Positions 1 through 8,353 of a stretch of 64,000 bases of DNA are shown in pieces. The position numbers and the translations under genes are program-made. The notes beneath the pieces were generated by a model. That model was not told where the DNA came from. It did not search any database and saw only the letters and a program-made list of their open reading frames with translations. Position 1 is the stretch's first letter. Every line of letters begins with the position of its first letter. This stretch comes from Kytococcus schroeteri (GTDB lineage: Bacteria; Actinomycetota; Actinomycetes; Actinomycetales; Dermatophilaceae), in assembly GCF_042433515.1 (NCBI RefSeq), contig NZ_JBHLVH010000011.1:1-64000 (forward strand), read 5' to 3'.

Positions 1-2
1 TC

Positions 3-1082
3 TCGAGCACCTCCCCGCTGCCCGACGTGGAGCACGGCGGCGAGGCCTACGAGCAGCTCGCCGGCGGCGGGCGCCCGGGCGAGGGGCACTCTCTGGTCTA
101 CCAGCGCCTGTGGAACCCCACCGTCGCCCGGTTCGAGGACGCCCTGGCGGAGCTGGAGCACACCGACGAGGCGGTCGCCTTCGCCTCGGGCATGGCCGCG
201 GTGAGCGCCTCGCTGCTGGCCTGCGTGGCCGCTGGCACGCCCCACGTGGTGGCCGTGCGGCCGCTCTACGGCGGCACCGACCACGTCCTGGGCACCGGCC
301 TGCTGGGCACCGAGGTGACCTGGGCCGAGCCGCACGAGGTGGCCGAGGCCGTCACCGACCGCACCGGGCTGGTGATCTGCGAGACGCCCGGCAACCCCAC
401 GCTCGACCTGGTGGACCTGCAGGCCGTGGTGGCCGCCGCCGGCGACGTGCCGGTGCTGGTGGACAACACCTTTGCCACCCCGGTGCTGCAGAACCCCGCC
501 GACCACGGCGTGACCCTGGTGCTGCACTCGCTCACCAAGGCCATCGGCGGCCACGGCGACCTGCTGGGCGGAGCCGTGGCGTGCACGTCCGAGTGGGCGG
601 TCCGCCTGCGCCAGGTGCGCGCAGTGACCGGCGGGCTGCTGGCCCCGCAGGTGGCCTACACGGCGCACCGCGGGCTGCAGACGCTGCCGGTGCGTGTGGA
701 GGCGGCGACCCGCACCGCGCAGGAGGTGGCCGCGTGGCTGGCCGGGCAGCCCCAGGTGGCCGAGGTGCTCTACCCGGGCCTGGCCACCGGTGCCGATGCC
801 GAGCTGGTGGCCCGGCAGATGCGCGGCCCCGGCTCGATGCTCGCCTTCCGTCTGGCCGGCGGGTACGACGCCGCCTCGGCCACGGCGCAGGCCTGCCGCA
901 TGATCGTGCACGCGGTGAGCCTGGGCGGGGTGGACACCCTGGTGCAGCACCCCGCGGCCCTCACCCACCGCCCGGTGCCGCCGGACGCCCGCCCCGCCGC
1001 GGACGTGCTGCGGCTGTCGGTGGGGCTGGAGTCGTCGGCGGCGATCATCGCCGACCTCGAGCAGGCGCTGGCGCAGGCCTGA
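3..1082 (+). CDS. Cys/Met metabolism PLP-dependent enzyme (cystathionine gamma-lyase/synthase-like), 5' truncated
   Basis: The frame is open from the window edge, so the start lies outside; a GTG at 27 is unlikely to be the real start because upstream codons read like family sequence. The protein shows the fold-type I features of the Cys/Met family: a YQRLWNPT substrate/PLP segment near the beginning, a VDNTFATP strand carrying the cofactor aspartate, and HSLTKAIGGHGD with the Schiff-base lysine at nt 537-539. The C-terminus (DVLRLSVGLES) carries the usual carboxylate-binding arginine and ends normally. About 20-30 N-terminal residues appear to be missing. It should catalyse a cystathionine or methionine beta/gamma elimination or replacement in the cytosol; sequence alone does not say whether lyase, synthase or methionine gamma-lyase. 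Confidence 0.85.
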   Translation, partial: SSTSPLPDVEHGGEAYEQLAGGGRPGEGHSLVYQRLWNPTVARFEDALAELEHTDEAVAFASGMAAVSASLLACVAAGTPHVVAVRPLYGGTDHVLGTGLLGTEVTWAEPHEVAEAVTDRTGLVICETPGNPTLDLVDLQAVVAAAGDVPVLVDNTFATPVLQNPADHGVTLVLHSLTKAIGGHGDLLGGAVACTSEWAVRLRQVRAVTGGLLAPQVAYTAHRGLQTLPVRVEAATRTAQEVAAWLAGQPQVAEVLYPGLATGADAELVARQMRGPGSMLAFRLAGGYDAASATAQACRMIVHAVSLGGVDTLVQHPAALTHRPVPPDARPAADVLRLSVGLESSAAIIADLEQALAQA

Positions 1083-1085
1083 GGC

Positions 1086-1889
1086 TCACGCCTCCAGCCG
1101 GTCGGCGTTGGCGGTGTGCGCGTCCCTGGCGTACGCCGCCAAGCCCTCGGCCACGTCCTCGTAGGTCTGCCGGAAGCGCGGGTCGCTGACGTACAGCTCG
1201 CCCAGGCCGCGGTGAATCTGCGGGGTGCACTCGTAGAACCAGCGCGTGATGTGCTGGCGGTGGGCCTCGGCGGCGCCCATGGCGCGCTGCGAGGTGGCGG
1301 GCTCACCGGCCCGCATCACCGAGGCGAGGTCGGCCAGCAGCTGATCGGCCTCGGTCTTGATGGCCTCCCAGTCGGCCTTCTCGTAGCGCCGCGTGCGCTG
1401 CTGGGACTCGGCCCACTGCGGGCTGTCGCCCCAGCGCCGCTCGGACTCGGCCTGGTAGTCGTCCAGGTTGTCGGCGAAGGAGTCGCCGAAGATCTCGCGC
1501 TGCTCGGCCCGGCTGATGCGGTAGCCGTGGTTCTCGGTCTCCTGCGGGTGGGTGTTCATCTCGGCCTCCAGTGCCGTGTCGATGGCGTCGAGCAACCCGG
1601 TCAGCTGCTCGACCTGTCGGATGACCGCCTCGCGACGCTCCCGCAGCCGGTCGGCGACGCCGCCCCCGTCGGCCACCTGCGCGATCTCCTCCAGGGAGAG
1701 GCCCAGGCGCCGCAGGAACACGACCCGCTCGAGGCGGGCCACGTCATCGGCCGTGTACAGCCGGTAGCCGGACCACGACCGGTGCGAGGCACCGGCGAGG
1801 CCCACCTGGTCGTAGTGGTGCAGGGTGCGCACCGTCACGCCGAGGTGCTCGGCCACCTGGCCGACCGTCAGGTCGTCGGAATCGGTCAT
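1086..1889 (-). CDS. MerR-family regulator with TipAS effector domain
   Basis: The N-terminal ~70 residues are a MerR winged helix-turn-helix (LTVGQVAEHLGVTVRTLHHY, then SGYRLYTADDVARLERV), followed by a dimerisation coiled coil and a C-terminal TipAS-like all-helical domain (about residues 140-255, with the ERRWGDSPQWAESQQR segment typical of TipA/Mta relatives). Known TipA proteins activate drug-response genes, including their own, on binding thiopeptide-like ligands. I place the start at the ATG of MTDSDD; an in-frame ATG three codons upstream is possible. It converges with the PLP enzyme, 3 bp apart. Its promoter must lie near the repeat cluster at 1997-2096, which could be its operator region; that is inference. 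Confidence 0.85.
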   Translation of the reverse strand: MTDSDDLTVGQVAEHLGVTVRTLHHYDQVGLAGASHRSWSGYRLYTADDVARLERVVFLRRLGLSLEEIAQVADGGGVADRLRERREAVIRQVEQLTGLLDAIDTALEAEMNTHPQETENHGYRISRAEQREIFGDSFADNLDDYQAESERRWGDSPQWAESQQRTRRYEKADWEAIKTEADQLLADLASVMRAGEPATSQRAMGAAEAHRQHITRWFYECTPQIHRGLGELYVSDPRFRQTYEDVAEGLAAYARDAHTANADRLEA

Positions 1890-1996
1890 GGCCACCACTG
1901 CACCGCCTCACGTCGCGTCAGGGTCAAGTGTGGACCGGCGAGGGTCAGTCCGGAGGTGGCGGCAGGCCACCCGTCCCGGCGGCGGGGCGCGGGGCG

Positions 1997-2096
1997 GCAC
2001 GGGAAACCGCCCGCCGCACGGGAAAGGTGCCGGCTGCACAGGAAATTTCCCGTGCGGCCAGCACCTTTCCCGTGCCCGGCGAGCCTTCCCGTGTGG
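1997..2096. repeat. Six-box mirror-symmetric inverted repeat (GCACGGGAAA / TTTCCCGTGC)
   Basis: Three decamers GCACGGGAAA (1997, 2016, and GCACAGGAAA at 2036) face three reverse copies (TTTCCCGTGC at 2046 and 2066, CTTCCCGTGT near 2085), all about 20 bp apart. The inner 60 bp (2016-2045 against 2046-2075) is one palindrome with 27 of 30 positions matching and no loop. A short CTTCCC-GTGT-GGGAAG hairpin follows at 2085-2100. It lies between the topA stop and the MerR start. It could be a multi-site operator or a topA terminator/cruciform. Confidence 0.85.
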
Positions 2097-2144
2097 GAAG
2101 CCGGACTAGCGGGGCGGATGCGGGCAGGGAGCCCGCCCGGCCGG

Positions 2145-5018
2145 TCAGGACTTCTTGCGGGTGCCTGCCTTCACGGTGCGGGTGGTGGTGGAGGCCGGCT
2201 TCTTGCGCGCGGTCGACTTCCCGGACGACTTGGACGCCGCCTTGCGCACCGGCTTCTTCTTCGGCCCCTCGGCACGCTTCTGCGCGAGCAGCTCGAAGGC
2301 CTGCAGCTCCGAGACGTCCTCCGGCCGCATGGAGCGCGGCACGGTCACGTTCGTCTCGCTGTCGGTGATGTAGGGCCCGAAGCGCCCGTCCTTGATGACG
2401 ACCTTCTTGCCCGAGACCGGGTCCTCGGCGAACTCCGCGAGCGGCGGGTTGGCCGCCGAGCGCCCGCGCCGCTTGGGCTCGGCGTAGATCCTCAGCGCCT
2501 CCTCGAGGGTGACGGTGAAGATCTGCTCCTCGCTGGCCAGCGAGCGCGAGTCCGTGCCCTTCTTGAGGTACGGCCCGTAGCGCCCGTTCTGCGCGGTGAT
2601 CTCGGCGCCGGACTCCGGGTCCGCGCCCACCACCCGCGGCAGCGAGAGGATCCTCAGGGCGTCCTCGAGCGTCACCGTCCGCACGTCCATGGAGGTCAGC
2701 AGCGAGCCGGTCCGCGGCTTCACCAGGTCCTTGCCACGGCCGGTGGTCTTCTTGCCCTCGGCCTCGAAGCGCGCCACGTCCTCGTCGGTGAACACCTCGG
2801 ACACGTACGGGCCGTAGCGGCCCGTCTTGGCCACCACGTCGCGACCCGTCTCCGGGTCCTGCCCGAGCACCCGCCCGTCGGAGGCCGCCTCCGAGAGGTA
2901 CTGCCGCGCCATCTCGGGCGTCAGCTCGTCCGGCGCGATGTCGTCGGGGATGCTCGCGCGCAGCGGCTTGGCCTCCTCGCCGTCGGCAGCGGATCCGGAG
3001 CGGGCCCGGGACACGACCTCGGCCCCCTCGGGCACCTCACCGGTGGCCGGGTCGGTGCCGGCCGGTGCGACCTCCTCGACGTACGGGCCGTAGCGGCCCA
3101 CGCGCACGACGATGCCGTCGCCGATGTCGATGGTGGACACACCCTTGGCGTCGATCTCGCCCAAGTCCTCCACCAACGCGCGCAGCCCGGCGGCCTGCGT
3201 GGCCTCGTCACCGAAGTAGAACCGCTGCAGCCACGCCACGCGGTCCTCCTCCCCGGCGGCGATGCGGTCCAGCCCCTCCTCCATCGAGGCGGTGAAGTCG
3301 TAGTCCACCAGGGTGGGGAAGTGCTTCTCCAGCAGGGTGGTCACGGCGAACGCCAGCCAGGTGGGCACCAGCGCGCTGCCCTGCGTGCGCACGTAGCCGC
3401 GGTCCTGGATGGTGCCGACCGTCGCGGCGTAGGTGGACGGGCGGCCGATGCCCTTCTCCTCCAGCGCCTTCACCAGCGTGGCCTCGGTGTAGCGCGGCGG
3501 CGGAGAGGTCTCGTGGCCCAGCGCCTCCACGCGGGAGGCCTGCAGCGCCTGCCCGGCCGAGAGCTGCGGCAGGCGCGACTCCTTGCCCTTGCCCCCCTCG
3601 GCGGGGGTGGCGCCGTAGCGCTCGGCGTCGCGGCCCTCCTCGTAGGCCGCGAGGAAGCCCCGGAAGGTGATGACCGTGCCCGATGCGGTGAGCTCGGCGG
3701 CCTGCACGGCCTCGCCGCCCACCTGCACTCCGGCCAGCGGCGCGGCGATGCGCACGGTGGCCGTGGAGCCCTTGGCGTCGGCCATCTGCGAGGCGACCGT
3801 GCGCTTCCAGATGAGCTCGTACATGGCGTACTCGCTGCCGCGCAGCTCGCCGGCCACCTGGGCCGGGGTGCGGAAGGTGTCACCGGCCGGGCGGATGGCC
3901 TCGTGGGCCTCCTGCGCGCCCTTGGCCTTCTTGCCGTACACGCGCGGGGAGTCCGGCACGTACTCGGCACCGTACAGGTCGCGGGCCTGCTGGCGGGCGG
4001 CGGTGATGGCCGACTGCGACAGCGTGGTCGAGTCGGTACGCATGTAGGTGATGTAGCCGTTCTCGTACAGGCGCTGCGCCACGCGCATGGCGTCCTTGGA
4101 GCCCAGGCGCAGCTTGCGGCTGGCCTCCTGCTGCAGCGTGGAGGTGATGAACGGCGCCGCGGGCCTGCGGGTGTACGGCTTCTCGCTGACGTCGGAGACG
4201 GTGACCTCCGCCGCCTCGATGCCGGCGGCGACGGCCTCGGCATCGGCCTGGCGCAGGTGGGTCACCTGGGCGCCGGACTTGAGCTGACCGGCATCGGTGA
4301 AGTCCCGGCCGGTGGCCACGCGGGTGCCGTCGAGGCTGGTGAGGCGGGCGGTGAAGGTGCGGTCGCCGGCCGGCGCGAGATCGGCCTCGACGTCCCAGTA
4401 GGCGGCGACCTTGAAGGCCATGCGGGCGCGCTCGCGCTCCACCACCAGACGGGTGGCCACGGACTGCACGCGGCCGGCGGAGAGGCCCTGCTTGACCTTG
4501 CGCCAGAGCACCGGGGAGACCTCGTAGCCGTAGAGACGGTCGAGGATGCGGCGCGACTCCTGGGCGTCCACCATGCGGTCGTCGAGGTCGCGGGTGTTGT
4601 TCACCGCGGCCTGGATCGCGTCCTTGGTGATCTCGTGGAAGACCATGCGCTTGACCGGCACCTTGGGTTTGAGCGCCTGCAGCAGGTGCCAGGCGATGGC
4701 CTCGCCCTCGCGGTCCTCATCGGTGGCCAGGTAGAGCTCGTCGGCCTCCTTGAGGGCCTTGCGCAGCTCGGTGACCTTCTTCTTCTTGTCGGCATCCACC
4801 ACGTAGTAGGGGTCGAAGCCGTTGTCCACGTCCACGGCGAACTTTCCGTAGGGGCCCTTCTTCATGTCCGCGGGGAGCTCGCTGGGCGTCGGCAGGTCGC
4901 GGATGTGACCGACACTGGCCTCCACGCGGTACTCGTCTCCCAGGTACTGGCCGATGGACTTGACCTTGGTGGGCGACTCGACGATGACGAGCTTGCTGCC
5001 CTTGGCTGCCGGGGACAT
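2145..5018 (-). CDS. topA: DNA topoisomerase I (type IA)
   Basis: A 957-residue enzyme that relaxes negative supercoils by single-strand passage. The start is the ATG of MSPAAKGSKLVIVESP, preceded by an AGAAGGAG ribosome site; an open frame extending upstream is not conserved sequence. Toprim domain spans about residues 10-125 (VIVESPTK, then DEDREGEAIAWH), and the catalytic tyrosine is Y325 in YITYMRTDST. The C-terminal third has repeated GRYGPY-type motifs typical of actinobacterial TopA, with no zinc fingers, and ends in a Lys/Ala/Thr-rich basic tail. A small GCGGGC hairpin (2120-2136) and the large dyad lie downstream. An antisense frame of similar length is a composition artefact. Confidence 0.97.
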   Translation of the reverse strand: MSPAAKGSKLVIVESPTKVKSIGQYLGDEYRVEASVGHIRDLPTPSELPADMKKGPYGKFAVDVDNGFDPYYVVDADKKKKVTELRKALKEADELYLATDEDREGEAIAWHLLQALKPKVPVKRMVFHEITKDAIQAAVNNTRDLDDRMVDAQESRRILDRLYGYEVSPVLWRKVKQGLSAGRVQSVATRLVVERERARMAFKVAAYWDVEADLAPAGDRTFTARLTSLDGTRVATGRDFTDAGQLKSGAQVTHLRQADAEAVAAGIEAAEVTVSDVSEKPYTRRPAAPFITSTLQQEASRKLRLGSKDAMRVAQRLYENGYITYMRTDSTTLSQSAITAARQQARDLYGAEYVPDSPRVYGKKAKGAQEAHEAIRPAGDTFRTPAQVAGELRGSEYAMYELIWKRTVASQMADAKGSTATVRIAAPLAGVQVGGEAVQAAELTASGTVITFRGFLAAYEEGRDAERYGATPAEGGKGKESRLPQLSAGQALQASRVEALGHETSPPPRYTEATLVKALEEKGIGRPSTYAATVGTIQDRGYVRTQGSALVPTWLAFAVTTLLEKHFPTLVDYDFTASMEEGLDRIAAGEEDRVAWLQRFYFGDEATQAAGLRALVEDLGEIDAKGVSTIDIGDGIVVRVGRYGPYVEEVAPAGTDPATGEVPEGAEVVSRARSGSAADGEEAKPLRASIPDDIAPDELTPEMARQYLSEAASDGRVLGQDPETGRDVVAKTGRYGPYVSEVFTDEDVARFEAEGKKTTGRGKDLVKPRTGSLLTSMDVRTVTLEDALRILSLPRVVGADPESGAEITAQNGRYGPYLKKGTDSRSLASEEQIFTVTLEEALRIYAEPKRRGRSAANPPLAEFAEDPVSGKKVVIKDGRFGPYITDSETNVTVPRSMRPEDVSELQAFELLAQKRAEGPKKKPVRKAASKSSGKSTARKKPASTTTRTVKAGTRKKS

Positions 5019-5149
5019 GCGACTCCTTCTGCCGACCGGGCGTGCGCTGGAATCGTCAGCGCTCTGCGGCGCCGGGGTCGACGGCGGCCACCGTAGCCCA
5101 CGACCGCGGGTAGTAGTCGCAGGCCCGGGACCGGCCCAGGGGCACCACG

Positions 5150-5430
5150 CGCGAGGGCCGGGACGCCTACGAGGTCGCCGCGTCGTCCCGCATTCAGCAC
5201 CTGACCGCCAACACGTAGGCGATCCTCTCGGCCGAGGTGGGCGACACCTCGCGGCGCAACGCCACGGAGATCGCACACAACACCACAGCGCTGGTGCAGG
5301 CCACCGACACCGAGGACGTCCCGGACGCCGCCGCCATCCTGCGGATGCACCGCACCCTGCTGCACGAGGTCGACCCGCGCGCCGGCCACTGGCGCACACG
5401 ACCGGCTGCGGTCCGGAGATCCGGCCCAAA
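5150..5430 (+). pseudogene. Fic-family protein remnant
   Basis: In one frame from about 5150 the translation reads GRDAYEVAASSRIQHLTANT, a TAG at 5216-5218, then SAEVGDTSRRNATEIAHNTT and DAAAILRMHRTLLHEVDPRAGHWR. This matches the helical region that precedes the catalytic core in Fic proteins (AMP transferases). The homology stops right after GHWR, before any HPFxxGNGR motif would appear, and an inverted repeat (5411-5446) follows. With an internal stop and no catalytic half it is a decayed fragment. A second, full-length Fic-like gene lies at 34131-34994. It fills most of the 547-bp gap between topA and the metzincin gene. Confidence 0.7.
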
Positions 5431-5446
5431 CGGCGGACCTCCGGAC
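5411..5446. terminator. Imperfect inverted repeat, possible terminator
   Basis: Arms GTCCGGAGATCCG (5411-5423) and CGGACCTCCGGAC (5434-5446) pair over 13 positions with one mismatch around a 10-nt loop. There is no U tract. It sits at the point where the Fic homology breaks off, so it could also mark the rearrangement. Confidence 0.4.
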
Positions 5447-5601
5447 TGAAGACGGTCATCTGTGGCCCCGGGCAGCACCCCGCCCCCCTCGGGCTGAGGT
5501 GACCACTCGACTGGACGCGGACGCCTGGTCGAACCCCACCACACCCTTGCGCTACTCCGTGTGACGTGTTTCACTCGCGAGACGCGGTTCATTCCAGAGG
5601 C

Positions 5602-6126
5602 ATGAGAGGCATGAGAGGCATGCTCGCAGTTGCCGTCGCTGCGGGCAGCGTGAGTGTGACACCGCCCCCCACCACCAATTCCGCCTCCGCCTACGAACAC
5701 ACAGGCTGTTCTTTTCGCACCGACTACCGCTGGCACGTGGATTCTGTGAGTTCGGCCGACGAGCAAGCATGGCGTTCGGCGCTCGTGGACGTGGCCTCCA
5801 CCGACGTGGACTTCCAACCCGCCCGAGCAGGCATCGAGACGACGGTCAATCTCTATACAAAGAACTATGGGACCACCTCGTGGGACGGGTACGCGAAGTG
5901 GTTCAACTGCACCACCTCTGCGGTGGCCTACACGAACCGGGACCACACCCGGTCCTCCTCGAACACCAAGAAGCAGGCCTTGGCGGCCCACGAGATCGGC
6001 CACACCGTCGGGCTCGATCACGAGACTGGGTGCGTCATCATGGTCGACAACACAGCAAAGCGCTCCGCCTGCGGCCTCGTGAAGCTCACCACCGACGACC
6101 GGAGGGGTATCAATGCGCTCTACTGA
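5602..6126 (+). CDS. Secreted zinc metalloprotease, metzincin type
   Basis: The mature part contains AAHEIGHTVGLDHETG, the HExxHxxGxxH zinc signature of metzincins, followed by CVIMVDN as a plausible Met-turn, as in matrixin- or snapalysin-like secreted proteases. The N-terminus is a signal peptide (MLAVAVAAGSVSV, cleavage probably near SASA-Y). Six cysteines in the mature chain suggest disulfides. The start is ambiguous: a 9-bp tandem repeat (ATGAGAGGC) puts in-frame ATGs at 5602, 5611 and 5620, each preceded by AGAGG. About 150 residues after cleavage is short for the family. Its stop overlaps the next gene by 14 bp, so the two are co-expressed. Confidence 0.75.
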   Translation: MRGMRGMLAVAVAAGSVSVTPPPTTNSASAYEHTGCSFRTDYRWHVDSVSSADEQAWRSALVDVASTDVDFQPARAGIETTVNLYTKNYGTTSWDGYAKWFNCTTSAVAYTNRDHTRSSSNTKKQALAAHEIGHTVGLDHETGCVIMVDNTAKRSACGLVKLTTDDRRGINALY

Positions 6127-6697
6127 CACACGTCCTTGGACGGCCGTCGCTGCTGCCACCGCCATCGCTCTGTCCCTGGCTGGGTGCAACGACGCACAGG
6201 AGTCCGGCGGCATGGCGGCCGAGACGTCCCCACCCGCCTCCAGTGGAGAGGGAAACGTCGCGGTCAGCAAGGTCGATTCCGCGGAGAGCCTCGCCGACCT
6301 GCTCACGGAGTCGGACGCCGTCGTGCAGGCCACGGTGACCTCCACCGAGGACCTGTCCGTCAACGGTGTCGACTTCGTCCGCGCCGAGATGAGGGTCCAG
6401 CGCAGCTCCGACCCCACCCTCCGGGGCACGACCATCCACGTGCGCCAAACGGACTTCGGCAATCCGGCCCCGGAGAACATGCCGCGCCTCATGGAGCGGG
6501 GCAAGCCCTACCTTCTGGCGCTGCAAGACTTCCAGGGCCCGCAGGAGGTTGATGACGAGTACGTGATCACCTTCGACGAGGGCATCTGGGATGTCGGATC
6601 CGGCGCCCCGAAGAACATCGCCACCCAGGACGGCGCCCCCATCCCGGAGCTCGACATCACCGAGAAACAGGCCCAGGAACTCACCGCCCCGGAGTGA
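6113..6697 (+). CDS. Lipoprotein of unknown function paired with the metzincin
   Basis: A signal peptide with lipobox LSLAGC puts this 194-residue protein on the outer face of the membrane. A Ser/Pro-rich linker follows, then a compact domain starting near residue 50 (DSAESLADLLTESDAVVQAT) of alternating strands. I do not recognise a family with certainty; the pattern resembles small actinobacterial lipoproteins annotated only as hypothetical. It starts inside the metzincin gene (14-bp overlap), so it may act with that protease, for example as a surface anchor or inhibitor; this is inference from position alone. Confidence 0.7.
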   Translation: MRSTDTRPWTAVAAATAIALSLAGCNDAQESGGMAAETSPPASSGEGNVAVSKVDSAESLADLLTESDAVVQATVTSTEDLSVNGVDFVRAEMRVQRSSDPTLRGTTIHVRQTDFGNPAPENMPRLMERGKPYLLALQDFQGPQEVDDEYVITFDEGIWDVGSGAPKNIATQDGAPIPELDITEKQAQELTAPE

Positions 6698-6744
6698 CCG
6701 CACCGCCGCCACAAGGGCACGCGGTCAGGTCGGGCACAGCCCTC

Positions 6745-8313
6745 TCAGGCGAGGACGAGCAGCCCGTCGGCCACCATGTCGCGGATCACCGGGGCCACCT
6801 GCTCGGTGAGCAGCCCGGCATCGGCGTCCGTGAGTACCGCGATGCCGGCGATGCCCTGCCGCAGCGTGAGGTCGCCGTCGCACACCCCCACCAGGCCGGC
6901 CACCTCGGAGGAGACCTGGAACGCCCGCCGTAGCCCGCTGCCCTGGCGGATGAGCACCACCTGCGGGTCCGGGTCGCCGGGGTGGGCGAAGTGGTGCTCC
7001 ACGGTCACGTCCGGCGCGTACTGCCAGTGCGCGTCCAGCAGCTCGTCGCGCGTGTGCTCGGCCAGCCAGGTGCGGGCGCGCACGCCGGCCAGCACCACCT
7101 CCCCCATCGCCGGGCCGGTGGTGCCGCGCGCCTCGGTGAGGTCGATCCAGGGCGCGCGGTCGGTCTCGGGCCGGTGCAGCACGATGACGCCGAACCCGAT
7201 CTCCTCCGTGCCGCGCGCCGCGAAGTCCTCCAGCCACGCGGTGTACATCGCCTCGTACTCCTCCGTACCCGGCGTGTGGCCGCCGTCGCGCGCCCAGGTC
7301 TCGGCGTACTGGGCCGGGTCCTGCACCTCGCGCAGCACCACCCACGCATCCACACCTGCCGCCTCGAGCACGGGGCGCAGCCGGTCGCGCCAGCCCTGCC
7401 CCTCGCGCACCTCCCAGTTGCCCAGCATCGTGGCGATGCCGCCGGGCGCCAGGCGAGCGGCCACGTCGCCGATCAACCCGGTGGTGATGCCGTCGCCCTC
7501 GCCGCCGCCGTCGCGGTACTCGTAGACCGGCACACCATCAGTACGCGGGGTGATCACGAACGGCGGGTTGCTCACCACCAGGTCGAACTGCTCGTCGGCC
7601 ACGGGCTCGGTGAGCGACCCGAGGCGCAGGTCGAGATCCACCTCGTTGAGCGCACAGGTGAACCGCGCGAACGCCAGGGCCCGTTCGGAGATGTCGGTGG
7701 CCACCACCTGCTCGGCATGGGGGCCCAGCAGCAGGGCCTGCACGCCGCACCCGGTGCCCAGGTCCAGGGCGCGGGCCACCTGCGGGCGCGGCGTCCAGCT
7801 GGCCAGGGTGGCGCTGGCCCCGCCGATGCCGAGCACGTGGTCGGTCGGCAGGGGGCCGCCGCCGGTGAGCATCTCGGGCAGGTCCGAGGCCACCCACCAG
7901 GCGTGGCGCTCGGTGGCGTGCGGGCGCAGGTCGACGGCGGGCAGCACCGCATCGCCCTCGGTGCGCAGCACACCCAGAGCCAGGGCGCCCTCCAGGCCCA
8001 GGGTGGGCAGGGCGAGGTCGACCTCCTCGGGGGTGAGCGGCAGACCCAGGCCGAGCAGGCGGGTGAGCAGGGCGACGGGCTCGCGGCGGCCGCGGGTGGC
8101 GAGGTCGGCCGGCAGGGGCTGCTCGCGCTCCAGGGCGTCGCTGGCCACCTCGCCGAGGCACGCCCGGATGCCCTCGATGGTGTAGCCGGCCGCCCCCAGG
8201 TCGGCGCGCAGCGCGGCGAGCTGCGGGGCCGGGTCCGTGCCGTCCTCGGCCACCAGGCGCGGCGGCGGGACGGGCTGGCGGCGGGCGGCGGGGCTCTGCG
8301 CGGGGGTGCTCAC
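6745..8313 (-). CDS. Class I SAM-dependent methyltransferase (RsmC/PrmC-like, with N-terminal extension)
   Basis: A 522-residue protein. The central domain carries LDLGTGCGVQALLL (SAM-binding motif I, near residue 190), VVATDIS, and DLVVSNPPF (motif IV, NPPF), the set found in N-methyltransferases that act on Gln or on RNA bases (PrmC, RsmC). The first ~150 residues form a separate winged-helix-like region seen in actinobacterial homologues. The last ~150 residues resemble a dimerisation or substrate region. It probably modifies rRNA or a protein; the substrate cannot be told from sequence. Start is the ATG of MSTPAQS. It is convergent with the lipoprotein gene. Confidence 0.8.
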   Translation of the reverse strand: MSTPAQSPAARRQPVPPPRLVAEDGTDPAPQLAALRADLGAAGYTIEGIRACLGEVASDALEREQPLPADLATRGRREPVALLTRLLGLGLPLTPEEVDLALPTLGLEGALALGVLRTEGDAVLPAVDLRPHATERHAWWVASDLPEMLTGGGPLPTDHVLGIGGASATLASWTPRPQVARALDLGTGCGVQALLLGPHAEQVVATDISERALAFARFTCALNEVDLDLRLGSLTEPVADEQFDLVVSNPPFVITPRTDGVPVYEYRDGGGEGDGITTGLIGDVAARLAPGGIATMLGNWEVREGQGWRDRLRPVLEAAGVDAWVVLREVQDPAQYAETWARDGGHTPGTEEYEAMYTAWLEDFAARGTEEIGFGVIVLHRPETDRAPWIDLTEARGTTGPAMGEVVLAGVRARTWLAEHTRDELLDAHWQYAPDVTVEHHFAHPGDPDPQVVLIRQGSGLRRAFQVSSEVAGLVGVCDGDLTLRQGIAGIAVLTDADAGLLTEQVAPVIRDMVADGLLVLA

Positions 8314-8353
8314 GCGGCCATCGTGCCAGCCCGGCCGCCTGCCACCACCTCGG

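Noticed and set aside
1997..2096. Possible CRISPR-like array (regular 20-bp spacing)
   Set aside because: The units are 10 bp, reverse orientation at the centre, and spacers are not unique 30-mers; no cas genes.
1116..5096. Very long open frame antisense to topA (1326 codons)
   Set aside because: It mirrors third-position GC of topA, has Arg/Gly/His-rich low-complexity content and no family features.
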